32,624 bases of DNA from an uncultured Lachnospiraceae bacterium (lineage in GTDB: Bacteria > Bacillota > Clostridia > Lachnospirales > Lachnospiraceae), in contig CAJUKV010000039.1 in the NCBI GenBank assembly GCA_910587305.1, positions 1 through 32,624 on the forward strand. Direction: 5' to 3'. Below the pieces are notes generated by a model that saw only the letters and a program-made list of their open reading frames with translations, did no database searches and had not been told where the DNA came from. Within the stretch, counting starts at the first letter, position 1; each line of letters begins with the position of its first letter. A program made the position numbers and the translations under genes. Positions 17,101 through 24,957 of the stretch are shown piece by piece.

Positions 17101-17970
17101 ATGGAGAAAAATTATTCGAAAGCGCAATTGGAAGACAAAGCATTAAAAAGTGCAAGCATGTACTTTGGCAGGGAGCTGCTTCCCTATTTGGGGATAAACA
17201 GCAGAATTATACGTCTGCTGCCCACGGAGCAGATACGTTTAGAAGCCGTAAGGGCAAACGAGGATCTCCTGTTTGAAATGGAAGATGGAACTTTAGCGCA
17301 TTTTGAATTTGAGAGTGTGGAGGTCACCCGGAACGATTTGTACCGCTTTCGCGCTTATGATGCATATACGGGAATGCAGTACAAAAAAGCTGTGACAACA
17401 TACGTCTTATGTTCAGGCAAAACAGGGAAAATACACAGTAAACTGAAGGAAGGCATCAATATTTATCAGATAATTCCGCTGCAGATGAAAGAAAAGGATG
17501 CGGATCGATTGTTTTGTGAGTTAAAAGTAAAAGCCCAAAAAAGAAATCTCTTAAAAAAGGATTTGGCCCCGCTTTTATTGACCCCATTGATGGGAGGAGA
17601 AAGCAACGTCAAAGACAGGATACGACGGGCGGGGAAAATGCTGGATACGGAAGCGGACGGGCTGTCCAAAGAAGAAAAGCAGTGTATGGAGGCAGTTTTG
17701 TATGCCTTTGCCTGTAAGTTCCTTAAAAAGCATGAGCTAAGTGAGATAAAGGAGGCGTTTAGTATGACCGTATTAGGTGAAATGATTTGGAGCGATGGAG
17801 AGAAGAAAGGCATAGAAAAAGGAATTGAAGCACTGATTTTGGATAATCTGGAAGAAGGAATTTTGAGAGACAAAATTCTTTTAAAGCTGGTGCAGAGATT
17901 TGATTTGACACAGGAGCAGGCCATAACATATTTTAACAGATTTTCGGGAAAACAGGCGGAAAGGTATTGA
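17101..17970 (+). CDS. PD-(D/E)XK nuclease-family (Rpn/YhgA-like) protein
   Basis: Protein of 289 residues from the clostridial PD-(D/E)XK group related to Rpn recombination-promoting nucleases. The N-terminal core has RLEAVRANEDLLFEMEDG followed by LAHFEFESVEVT, which supplies the acidic D and E-x-E positions, then a strand-rich part (TTYVLCSGK). The C-terminal half is helical, with IEKGIEALILDNLEEG as often seen in this group. Such proteins are usually many-copy, perhaps DNA-damaging or mobile. GGAAGGGG precedes the ATG. The stop overlaps the TTG of recQ by 4 nt. Whether it is an active nuclease is not known. Confidence 0.72.
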   Translation: MEKNYSKAQLEDKALKSASMYFGRELLPYLGINSRIIRLLPTEQIRLEAVRANEDLLFEMEDGTLAHFEFESVEVTRNDLYRFRAYDAYTGMQYKKAVTTYVLCSGKTGKIHSKLKEGINIYQIIPLQMKEKDADRLFCELKVKAQKRNLLKKDLAPLLLTPLMGGESNVKDRIRRAGKMLDTEADGLSKEEKQCMEAVLYAFACKFLKKHELSEIKEAFSMTVLGEMIWSDGEKKGIEKGIEALILDNLEEGILRDKILLKLVQRFDLTQEQAITYFNRFSGKQAERY

Positions 17971-19826
17971 CACGGAAGATGAAATCAAACTTGAATAAAG
18001 AGCAGCTGCTAAAGCAATATTTTGGATATGATACTTTCCGGGAAGGGCAGGAATATCTGATTGACAGTATTTTGGAGGGGAGAGATGTGCTTGGCATCAT
18101 GCCCACCGGAGCGGGAAAGTCCATCTGCTATCAAATTCCGTCTCTGATGATGGATGGGATTACGCTGGTGATTTCCCCGCTTATCTCGCTGATGAAGGAT
18201 CAGGTGGAGGGGTTAAACCAGGCGGGGCTCCATGCGGCATATTTAAACAGTTCTCTTACAATGGGACAATACAGGAAAGCCCTTGCCTATGCGAAGGAGG
18301 GGAGATATCCCATTATTTATGTGGCGCCGGAGCGGCTGGAAACGGAGGAATTTTTAGATTTTGCGCTGCATACATCCATTGCCATGGTTGCGGTGGATGA
18401 GGCCCACTGCGTTTCACAGTGGGGCCAGGACTTTCGTCCAAGTTATTTGAAGATTGTCGGGTTTATTGAAAAGCTTGCGGTGCGGCCTGTGGTGGCCGCC
18501 TTTACGGCTACGGCCACGAAGGAGGTAAAGGAGGATATCATCGACATTCTGCTGCTTCAAAATCCGGCTCTTGTGACAACCGGCTTTGACAGAAAAAATT
18601 TGTATTTTGGGGTGATGGCGCCAAAGGACCGGTACGGAACAGTGAAAAATTATCTGGAAAATCATCCGGGGAACAGCGGAATTATTTACTGTCTTACCAG
18701 AAAGATGGTGGAGGAGGTTTACGAAAAGCTTGCCCAGGACGGATTTTCGGTGGCCAAATACCATGCGGGGCTTAGCGACAGGGAGAGAAAGAGCAATCAG
18801 GAAGAGTTTATTTATGATAAGAAGCTTTTGATGGTGGCGACGAACGCCTTTGGTATGGGAATTGATAAGTCCAATGTCCGTTTTGTCCTTCACTATGGGA
18901 TGCCCAAAAACCTGGAGTCCTATTATCAGGAGGCGGGGCGCGCCGGACGGGACGGAGAGCCGGCGGAATGCATTCTTCTTTACAGCGGGCAGGATGTGGC
19001 GACCAATCAGTTTTTTATTGAAAATAATCAGGACAACCGGGAATTGGATGAGATGGTAAGGCAAACCGTTATGGAGAGAGACAGGGAAAGGCTTCGGAAG
19101 ATGACCTTTTACTGCTTTACCAATGAATGCCTGCGGGATTATATTTTAAGATATTTTGGAGAGTATGGGGACAATTACTGTTCAAACTGCTCAAACTGTC
19201 TGACCCAGTTTGAAAAGGTGGAGGTGACAGATTGGGCGAAGGCTTTGATTGGCTGTGTGAAAAGCTGCGGCCAGCGGTATGGGGTGAATGTGATTATTGA
19301 CACGGTTCATGGGGCGTCCACGGCAAAAATCCGAAATTACCGCATGAATGAAAATTTTTATTATGGAAGGCTTGCAAAGGCGCCTGCTTATAAACTCCGC
19401 AAGGTCATGAATTATTTACTGTTGCATGAGTATCTTAAAGTGACAGATGACGAATACATGCTCGTAAAGCTCACGGAAAAATCATGGCCGGTTCTTGAAC
19501 AGGACGAACCTATCGTGATGAAGATGGCAAAGGATAAGGAACCGGCGGCAAAAGTAAAATCGGAAAAAGCAAGAATCATAAAGGAAGATTACGACCGAAA
19601 TATATTTGAAAAACTGCGTGCCCTTCGGATGGAGATTGCACGGGAGGAAAAGGTGCCCCCTTACATTGTATTTTCGGATAAGACGTTAACCTATATGAGC
19701 ATTATTCAGCCTAAAACAAAGGAAGAAATGCTGACTGTCTCCGGGGTAGGCGAATATAAGTTTGAAAAATATGGAGAGAAGTTTTTGGAATGTCTGCGGC
19801 AGATACATGTGCATTCGGAAGAATAG
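17967..19826 (+). CDS. recQ: ATP-dependent DNA helicase RecQ
   Basis: 3'-5' superfamily 2 helicase that unwinds recombination and replication intermediates. Motif I is MPTGAGKSICYQIP (K51), motif II is DEAHC, motif VI is QEAGRAGRDG. The RecQ zinc-binding domain is visible as a cysteine before LRDYILRYFGE and then CSNCSNC. A winged-helix region follows and a C-terminal HRDC domain occupies about 540-615. The length of 619 residues fits full-length RecQ. TTG at 17967 overlaps the previous stop; ATG at 17979 is an alternative. It directly precedes the ATPase/HNH/DUF262 defence-like block, but a housekeeping role is equally possible. Confidence 0.95.
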   Translation: MTRKMKSNLNKEQLLKQYFGYDTFREGQEYLIDSILEGRDVLGIMPTGAGKSICYQIPSLMMDGITLVISPLISLMKDQVEGLNQAGLHAAYLNSSLTMGQYRKALAYAKEGRYPIIYVAPERLETEEFLDFALHTSIAMVAVDEAHCVSQWGQDFRPSYLKIVGFIEKLAVRPVVAAFTATATKEVKEDIIDILLLQNPALVTTGFDRKNLYFGVMAPKDRYGTVKNYLENHPGNSGIIYCLTRKMVEEVYEKLAQDGFSVAKYHAGLSDRERKSNQEEFIYDKKLLMVATNAFGMGIDKSNVRFVLHYGMPKNLESYYQEAGRAGRDGEPAECILLYSGQDVATNQFFIENNQDNRELDEMVRQTVMERDRERLRKMTFYCFTNECLRDYILRYFGEYGDNYCSNCSNCLTQFEKVEVTDWAKALIGCVKSCGQRYGVNVIIDTVHGASTAKIRNYRMNENFYYGRLAKAPAYKLRKVMNYLLLHEYLKVTDDEYMLVKLTEKSWPVLEQDEPIVMKMAKDKEPAAKVKSEKARIIKEDYDRNIFEKLRALRMEIAREEKVPPYIVFSDKTLTYMSIIQPKTKEEMLTVSGVGEYKFEKYGEKFLECLRQIHVHSEE

Positions 19827-19856
19827 AGCAATATAAGGCAGATGTTATATCGATAA

Positions 19857-20009
19857 GGACATAGCGAATCCGACCAAAGATCGTGGCCCTTCATCGAAGG
19901 CGAACTTCCAATGGCCGGATTTGATAACTATGAAGCCGAAGGTCAAATAGTTACGAACAGTCCGGGGAAAAAGAAAACAGGAAATGGGGATGTCGATAAA
20001 TGGAAATGA
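19857..20009 (+). other. Short open frame before the ATPase gene, possible gene remnant
   Basis: The frame stays open for 50 codons and includes words like SWPFIEGELPMAGFDNYEAE and QIVTNSPGKKKTGNGDVDKW. The only ATG in it (19911) would give 32 residues and overlap the ATPase start by 10 nt. The composition looks protein-like rather than random, but I do not recognise it. It may be the 3' end of a lost gene. Confidence 0.25.
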
Positions 20010-21052
20010 AAAACAGGCACAATTCACAGGAGAGCTTATCGATTAAAATTCCGGAGACAGGAATTGTGAAGGAACAATCTGTGGACATTGACAAAGAAGT
20101 AATCATTATATATGGTTATAATAACAGTGGGAAGACCAGTTTTTTAAACGTTCTGAATCAGGTTTTTTATAATCAGCTGATGGAGAGTTTTCTCCTGAAA
20201 AAAGAAGGCCAATTATTTGTCTACATTCCAACGAACCGTTTGGTTTTAAGCAAGGCCAAAACGGAGGATGTGAAGCTAAAAGATTTGGAGGAATTTCTAT
20301 ATTATCAAAGGGATGCGCAAAAAGATTATAACCTTCATTTAAAGAGAATCCGTGACAGCCTTCTGTCAAACCAGGCGATTGGCAGGGCGGTCTTAGAGGC
20401 TGTCAAAGAAATATTTGACATAGAAATTGTGGGCACAGGCGGAAGATACAGCGACGGAATTGAGAATGTAATTAATATTTACCTTAATATCATATGGGCA
20501 ATGATTTGGGACAGAGATTTGATAAATTTGACAGAGGAAGAATTTGAGGAGCAGATCGCGGAAAAAAGAGTTTATGTGTTAATTGATGAAATAGAAATGT
20601 TTCTGCATGTCAATATTCAGGCAAAATTAATTGGCAATCTGCGAAAAAACTTTCGGAACTGCTGTTTTATTCTGACAACACATTCTCCGCTGCTTTTGAC
20701 AAGATACAGGCATATGGCAGTGTACAATATAGAGGATGGAATGCTGCATCCAATTGAAAATGAACTGTATTACAAGGATTTGGATATGGTATACGAGGAA
20801 TTATTTTTTGTGGAGGAATTACCGGAGCAGGTACGGGAGGTCATCAATTATCTGGGAGACGTGATTATAAGCAGGAAGGGCGATTCGCAAAAGATAAACA
20901 CGCTTACGCAGTGGCTGGAGGAAAAGTATCCAAATCTTTATCGAAAATACCATAAAATTATTGTAAAGGCAAACTACGTGGGAGAGAAAAGTGGTATCAT
21001 TAAAAAGGACACAGGAGCCGGAGGAGCTGTCCCGGACGAACCGGGAATTTAG
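20000..21052 (+). CDS. Compact AAA/ABC-type ATPase, PtuA-like defence component
   Basis: Predicted ATPase of the AAA_15/AAA_21 (OLD-like, ABC-fold) group. Walker A is GYNNSGKT (39-46, K45). Walker B is VYVLIDEIEMF (D196, E197) followed by an H-switch in LTTHSP (H228). At 350 residues it is smaller than typical Septu PtuA proteins, with a short insertion between Walker A and the signature region, and there is no TOPRIM domain as in OLD nucleases. Its last 20 codons overlap the HNH gene in another frame, which implies coupled translation. An ATPase paired with an HNH nuclease is the Septu (PtuA/PtuB) layout. GGGG lies 10 nt before the ATG. Confidence 0.78.
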   Translation: MEMKNRHNSQESLSIKIPETGIVKEQSVDIDKEVIIIYGYNNSGKTSFLNVLNQVFYNQLMESFLLKKEGQLFVYIPTNRLVLSKAKTEDVKLKDLEEFLYYQRDAQKDYNLHLKRIRDSLLSNQAIGRAVLEAVKEIFDIEIVGTGGRYSDGIENVINIYLNIIWAMIWDRDLINLTEEEFEEQIAEKRVYVLIDEIEMFLHVNIQAKLIGNLRKNFRNCCFILTTHSPLLLTRYRHMAVYNIEDGMLHPIENELYYKDLDMVYEELFFVEELPEQVREVINYLGDVIISRKGDSQKINTLTQWLEEKYPNLYRKYHKIIVKANYVGEKSGIIKKDTGAGGAVPDEPGI

Positions 21053-21635
21053 GGACGCCATATCGGGAATGAGTACGAAAGAGACTTACGATTTTTACAA
21101 AAAGAATGAAAGACGGTATCGATACAATACGGAAGAAATCAAAGAGATTTTCAGAAAAATGAATCATGAGAGATGTTCCTTTTGTACAAAGCGCATTTCT
21201 GATTTTAAAGATAAGATGACGGTGGAACATATTCAGATAAAGCGGGATTACCCTCAGAAAATTTTTCAGTGGAACAATTTGCTCTGTGCATGCAGCGTTT
21301 GTAACACCAAAAGAGGAACCGCCCCTTATGTGGAGCAAAAGTATTTGGACCCAACGAAGGCGCCGGATATCGAGAAGTATTTTTCTTTTCAGTTGGATGG
21401 AAATATTATCCCCAATGAGGAATTGGATTTGGAAGAACAGCAGAAAGCGGAATACATGATTAAGCTGTATAAGCTGTGGAGGTATGAGCTTGTCTGTGAA
21501 AGGCGGGCGTTTTTGAAGGATTTGATGGAGGATGACGATTACTTTGAAATATTGAGTAAGAAAAGCGATTCCAGCCAGAGCATTATATTTTTATCGGTAT
21601 TTACATACTACAAGAGTAAGCAGCAATTGGAATAA
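20991..21635 (+). CDS. HNH endonuclease, PtuB-like
   Basis: Predicted HNH nuclease of 214 residues that would be the DNA- or RNA-cutting effector of the ATPase pair. The finger cysteines are CSFC (62, 65) and CSVC (101, 104). The catalytic strand is VEHIQIK (E79, H80) and the NNLLCAC segment carries N96. A segment LDPTKAPDIEKYFSFQLDG after the HNH core resembles the Septu/retron-associated PtuB group (TIGR02646-like). The start is GTG at 20991 with GGAGAG 4 nt upstream; it overlaps the ATPase gene by 62 nt. The C-terminal half is helical. Confidence 0.82.
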   Translation: MVSLKRTQEPEELSRTNREFRDAISGMSTKETYDFYKKNERRYRYNTEEIKEIFRKMNHERCSFCTKRISDFKDKMTVEHIQIKRDYPQKIFQWNNLLCACSVCNTKRGTAPYVEQKYLDPTKAPDIEKYFSFQLDGNIIPNEELDLEEQQKAEYMIKLYKLWRYELVCERRAFLKDLMEDDDYFEILSKKSDSSQSIIFLSVFTYYKSKQQLE

Positions 21636-21710
21636 GGCAAAAAATGCCTGAAAGACAGGCGCTTTTGCCTGGATTTTAATTGTTGTAATGCAGACGAATG
21701 GGGGATTTCT

Positions 21711-23417
21711 ATGGATAAGAGGGAGAGCAAGGAGTTTATTTTGGATCAGACGACCATCAAAAAATTATTGACCATATATAAATTAAAAATTCCCGATTTT
21801 CAGCGGAGCTTTGTGTGGAAACAGAAAAAAAAGGAGCAGTTGCTGGACTCTTTGTTTAGAGGTTTCCCCATCGGAGCCATTACCTTGTATGAGGATAAAA
21901 ATGCTTACTACATCATAGACGGCTTACAGAGGATTAACACCTTAAATCAATATCTTTCCCGGCCGTCGGCAGTGATCCCTTTTAACCGATTTTATGATAA
22001 AATCGAGAAAAGCCTTGATGTTTTTTTTCGTAGGAACAATTTAAAGACAGAAAAAGGGCAGATTAAAAAGCACATTAAAGAATGGTATGAAAAACTAAGC
22101 ACCATATACGAATATGAGAAAGTCAGTGTTTTATATGGAATTTTGCTGGAAAAAAATTCAGAGGCGGCGGAAGATTTTAATAACCTGTTTCTTGTGGAAG
22201 AATTGCTGGATATTTTGAAAGAAAACATTGAAATCAGACATGATGATATTGCTCTGATTATTTATAAGGGAGATAAAAACGATTTGCCAGATTTGTTCAA
22301 AAATATTAACACAGGCAGCATTGCTTTATCACAATATGAAATTTTGCAGTCAGTTTGGAAGGAATATACGTTAGATAAAAATGCGCTGGGTAAAACCTAT
22401 GAGGCATTTAACCGGGAGCTGGAATTAATCCGAAACGACTATGAGATTGACGCGGTGAAAGAGGCCGGGGAGTTTGATATATTCAAAAATATTGTTGGCC
22501 TGAATCATATAGTCTGCTGTAATCCCGACTGTGATTTGGTTTTTAAATTTTCCGGTATAAAAAAATTGGCCATTCCCATTGAGGTTGGCAATAAATATAA
22601 AAAATATTATGAGAACGACAGCATCGGATTTGAGATTTATTCCACACTCCTTACCGGAGCGCCCAATAAAATTGTAAAAGCCATAGATACGATATTTGAT
22701 AAAGGCCATGATAAGGAAAAGATAGAACTTTTTATCCAAAAACTTGACGATATTATTATCAGAGCCGTTGACAGCTTTATCCGCGAAATGAGAAAAAGTC
22801 AGTATGAAGTGATTGAAAGCAAATATCATTCCCTTTATGTATTGGCGGGGATTATTTTCGCACAATATGATATCGATGGAAACAATTTATGGATAAAGGA
22901 GACGGAGCTGAATCAGGATATCTTAGGCGGCTGCCTGAACCTGGAAGAGCATATTAAAAACAGATGGTTTGTGGATGAGAACAGACAGGTCAGCTTTTTC
23001 AACATCAAAATTCAGGAGCTGATTGGCCTGCGGAATAAAGAACAAAAGGGCGGGAAAGAGAATACTTCTGGCAACTCTTCCGGCTATACGTCCGGCTATG
23101 GCCTGGGTGACGGCATACTAAGGCTGCGGATAGAAGGACAGGCGGTCCAGGGATATACGGTAAAAGATTTTTACGCAAAGGTGTTTGAAGCGCTTGACGA
23201 AAAACAGGTAAATTACGAAAAATTTGTGCCCTATGCCACAGGAAAAAAGAGATACCTGATTAACACAGAAAATCAGCATATTACGGGAGCGCCTTTTGTT
23301 TCTCCCATAAAAATCAAAAAGTATTATGTGGAAACCCATAAAAGTAAAACGGGCGCGATAAATGATATGTATCATTTTTTGGAAACAATTGGCGTCAGAG
23401 TAGATTATATACTGTAA
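21711..23417 (+). CDS. DUF262-domain protein with a separate C-terminal domain
   Basis: DUF262 is the ParB/Srx-like domain of GmrS-type modification-dependent restriction enzymes; it can bind and hydrolyse nucleotides. The signatures IPDFQRSFVW (27-36), GFPIGAITLYE and IIDGLQR (68-74) are present, the last differing from the usual DGQQR by Q to L at 72. The middle (100-440) is mostly helical. After a Gly/Ser-rich linker (about 445-468, with SGNSSGYTSGYG) comes a domain of about 100 residues that I do not recognise. No DUF1524 HNH domain is seen, so any cleavage may rely on the HNH protein 75 bp upstream. GGGGG is 7 nt before the ATG. Confidence 0.8.
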   Translation: MDKRESKEFILDQTTIKKLLTIYKLKIPDFQRSFVWKQKKKEQLLDSLFRGFPIGAITLYEDKNAYYIIDGLQRINTLNQYLSRPSAVIPFNRFYDKIEKSLDVFFRRNNLKTEKGQIKKHIKEWYEKLSTIYEYEKVSVLYGILLEKNSEAAEDFNNLFLVEELLDILKENIEIRHDDIALIIYKGDKNDLPDLFKNINTGSIALSQYEILQSVWKEYTLDKNALGKTYEAFNRELELIRNDYEIDAVKEAGEFDIFKNIVGLNHIVCCNPDCDLVFKFSGIKKLAIPIEVGNKYKKYYENDSIGFEIYSTLLTGAPNKIVKAIDTIFDKGHDKEKIELFIQKLDDIIIRAVDSFIREMRKSQYEVIESKYHSLYVLAGIIFAQYDIDGNNLWIKETELNQDILGGCLNLEEHIKNRWFVDENRQVSFFNIKIQELIGLRNKEQKGGKENTSGNSSGYTSGYGLGDGILRLRIEGQAVQGYTVKDFYAKVFEALDEKQVNYEKFVPYATGKKRYLINTENQHITGAPFVSPIKIKKYYVETHKSKTGAINDMYHFLETIGVRVDYIL

Positions 23418-23478
23418 GGAGAAACTTTATGGCGTTAGAGAAAATATGCCGCTAAGGCGAGTACGGGCCGCGGGGCGA

Positions 23479-23505
23479 GCAGGGAGAAAATTTTCCCTGC
23501 CTGAT
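23479..23505. repeat. Short palindromic repeat shared with the 12964-12990 region
   Basis: GCAGGGAGAAAATTTTCCCTGC is nearly self-complementary and is followed by CTGATT. The same block, slightly changed, occurs at 12964-12990, so it is a dispersed element. It lies in the 118-bp gap after the DUF262 gene and may also act as a hairpin. Confidence 0.45.
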
Positions 23506-23535
23506 TAAAAGACAAATAGAAGGAAGTGATTTAAA

Positions 23536-24207
23536 ATGGCGGATCTTGAATCATCAAAATTGTTCCATTCCATCACGGAGACGGAACGGGAGCGGATTTT
23601 AAAATGTTCCAAATCAAGAATGAAAAGTTATTTGGCCGGGACTTATATTTTTGAACAGGGAGGGCTGCCCTCCCGGCTGTTCTTGCTGCTTGAGGGGCAG
23701 GTACAGATTTGCAAGGATTTTACTTCCGGCAAAAGAGACGTGCTGTATCTGGTGGAGGCCGGCAACGTGTTTGGAGAAATTTTTCTGTTTGGGGACAGGA
23801 AACATTACTGGTATGACGCGGTGGCAGTTACGGATGTGTCGGTGATGGAAATGCCATGGGATTTTTTCTACCACTTTTGTTCGAATGCCTGCGACCACCA
23901 CAAGCAGCTTACCCAAAATATGCTGGAGATCCTCTCTGAAAATAATTTTAAAATTACGCGCAAACTCCATATTGTCAGTACCTCATCTTTGCGGGAGCGG
24001 CTTGCCATCTGGCTGATAGATTCCATGGATGGAGATGGCGTTGTGGAGCTTCATATGAACAGGGAGCAGTTAGCGGACTTTTTAGGAGTGGCGAGGCCGT
24101 CGCTCTCAAGGGAGCTTATGCGGATGCAAAAGGACGGCATGATTAAGGTAGACAGGAAAAAAATTAAAATTTGCGATAAGGATGCGGTGGAGATGTTGTA
24201 CGGCTGA
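23536..24207 (+). CDS. Crp/Fnr-family transcriptional regulator
   Basis: Regulator of 223 residues with an N-terminal cyclic-nucleotide-binding-like beta barrel (about 20-120, with GGLPSRLFLLLEGQVQ and GNVFGEIFLFG) and a C-terminal helix-turn-helix (LADFLGVARPSLSRELMRM). Cysteines are few and not arranged as an Fnr iron-sulfur cluster, so the signal is unknown. AAGGAAG precedes the ATG. A palindromic operator candidate follows the gene and precedes grcA, whose product works in anaerobic pyruvate metabolism; regulation of grcA by this protein is an inference from position. Confidence 0.9.
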   Translation: MADLESSKLFHSITETERERILKCSKSRMKSYLAGTYIFEQGGLPSRLFLLLEGQVQICKDFTSGKRDVLYLVEAGNVFGEIFLFGDRKHYWYDAVAVTDVSVMEMPWDFFYHFCSNACDHHKQLTQNMLEILSENNFKITRKLHIVSTSSLRERLAIWLIDSMDGDGVVELHMNREQLADFLGVARPSLSRELMRMQKDGMIKVDRKKIKICDKDAVEMLYG

Positions 24208-24264
24208 TGGAAAAATCTGAATAAAGATATTGTATTTTTAAAAATACATAAAAAATTTTAAAAT

Positions 24265-24278
24265 GTAACTAAGGTTAC
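24265..24278. promoter_or_regulatory. Palindromic operator GTAAC-N4-GTTAC upstream of grcA
   Basis: A perfect 5-bp dyad, GTAAC TAAG GTTAC, has Crp/Fnr-type spacing. A -10 like TATCAT (24301-24306) would place the dyad centre at -41.5, the classical class II activator position. The alternative TATAAT at 24306-24311 would place it at -46.5. The adjacent Crp/Fnr protein is the obvious candidate ligand. Confidence 0.5.
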
Positions 24279-24368
24279 GGATTTTTTGCGAAAGAAAACA
24301 TATCATATAATCACAGCAGATAAATAATTTGATAACCATTAAGCATATTGGGGAAAGGAGCAATCATT

Positions 24369-24611
24369 ATGGCAACAAACACAGCACAGGTTGATAATTT
24401 AGTAAATCTTTTGGACGGTTACGCAGGAAAAGGCGGACATCATCTGAACGTTAACGTTTTAAACAGGGATATGCTTTTAGATGCACAGAAGCATCCGGAG
24501 AACTATCCTCAGCTTACAATCCGTGTTTCCGGATATGCCGTTAACTTTATTAAGCTTACACCGGAACAGCAGGCGGACGTTATTTCCAGAACCTTCCATG
24601 AGGCTATGTAA
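24369..24611 (+). CDS. grcA: Autonomous glycyl radical cofactor (GrcA-like)
   Basis: An 80-residue protein equal to the C-terminal end of pyruvate formate-lyase. It carries GGHHLNVNVLNRDMLLDAQ, YPQLTIRVSGYAVNF with the radical glycine G55, and LTPEQQADVISRTFHEAM. GrcA-type proteins replace the oxygen-cleaved tail of pyruvate formate-lyase and restore its activity. It is shorter than the E. coli protein (127 residues) but keeps the whole glycyl-radical domain. AAGGAG is 8 nt before the ATG at 24369, better than the frame start at 24348. A strong terminator follows. No full-length lyase or activase lies in the window. Confidence 0.9.
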   Translation: MATNTAQVDNLVNLLDGYAGKGGHHLNVNVLNRDMLLDAQKHPENYPQLTIRVSGYAVNFIKLTPEQQADVISRTFHEAM

Positions 24612-24671
24612 TTAACGTTGACAGATTAACGGCTGTAATCATCAAATCATTATAATTAATTTAGTAAATGC

Positions 24672-24705
24672 AAGGCTTTTGGGGAGTTCTCCGAAAGCCT
24701 TTTTT
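24672..24705 (+). terminator. Rho-independent terminator after grcA
   Basis: AAGGCTTT (24672-24679) pairs with AAAGCCTT (24694-24701), the inner GG pairs with CC, and a T-run lies at 24700-24705. Confidence 0.9.
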
Positions 24706-24733
24706 ACGTATGATAGGTTTTCAGTGTTTTGTG

Positions 24734-24880
24734 GTGAAAGAAATAAAGAACAGGACAAATCCCATTGCAAAAGCATACGGTATTGGACGAATGGGTTTGT
24801 TTGGAGCTTATGCCAGAGGTGAGGCGAAAGACGATAGTGATGTCGATTTATATACTTTGAAATATGTGATTGTGGAATAA
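24734..24880 (+). pseudogene. Truncated MNT-type nucleotidyltransferase fragment
   Basis: About 48 codons resemble the start of minimal nucleotidyltransferases (MntA-type, antitoxins of HEPN-MNT pairs): GIGRMGLFGAYARGEAKDDS followed by DVDL. The family motif is G-S-x-A-R-G; here the serine is alanine, and the reading frame ends nine codons after DVDL, so the catalytic core is lost. The frame upstream of the GTG at 24734 lies in the grcA terminator. It is probably a dead remnant of a toxin-antitoxin gene that once occupied this locus. Confidence 0.6.
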
Positions 24881-24898
24881 TATCGGTGAGGGTATAAT
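24870..24898 (+). promoter_or_regulatory. Promoter of the DUF3990-NADAR operon
   Basis: TTGTGG (24870-24875), exactly 17-nt spacer, perfect TATAAT (24893-24898), 59 bp before the GTG start of the first gene. Confidence 0.6.
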
Positions 24899-24957
24899 GG
24901 ATATAAATATATAGTAAGCGATGGGGAAGAATGCTTGTATGGCAGGAGGGACGTATC

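Noticed and set aside
20000..21052. OLD-family nuclease
   Set aside because: The ATPase core is similar, but there is no C-terminal TOPRIM domain; the nuclease is a separate HNH protein.
21711..23417. Complete GmrSD-type type IV restriction enzyme
   Set aside because: The DUF262 half is present but no DUF1524 HNH motif is seen in the C-terminal part or in a following gene.
24668..24880. Intact nucleotidyltransferase gene
   Set aside because: The motif has A for S, the frame ends right after DVDL and the first codons lie in the grcA terminator.
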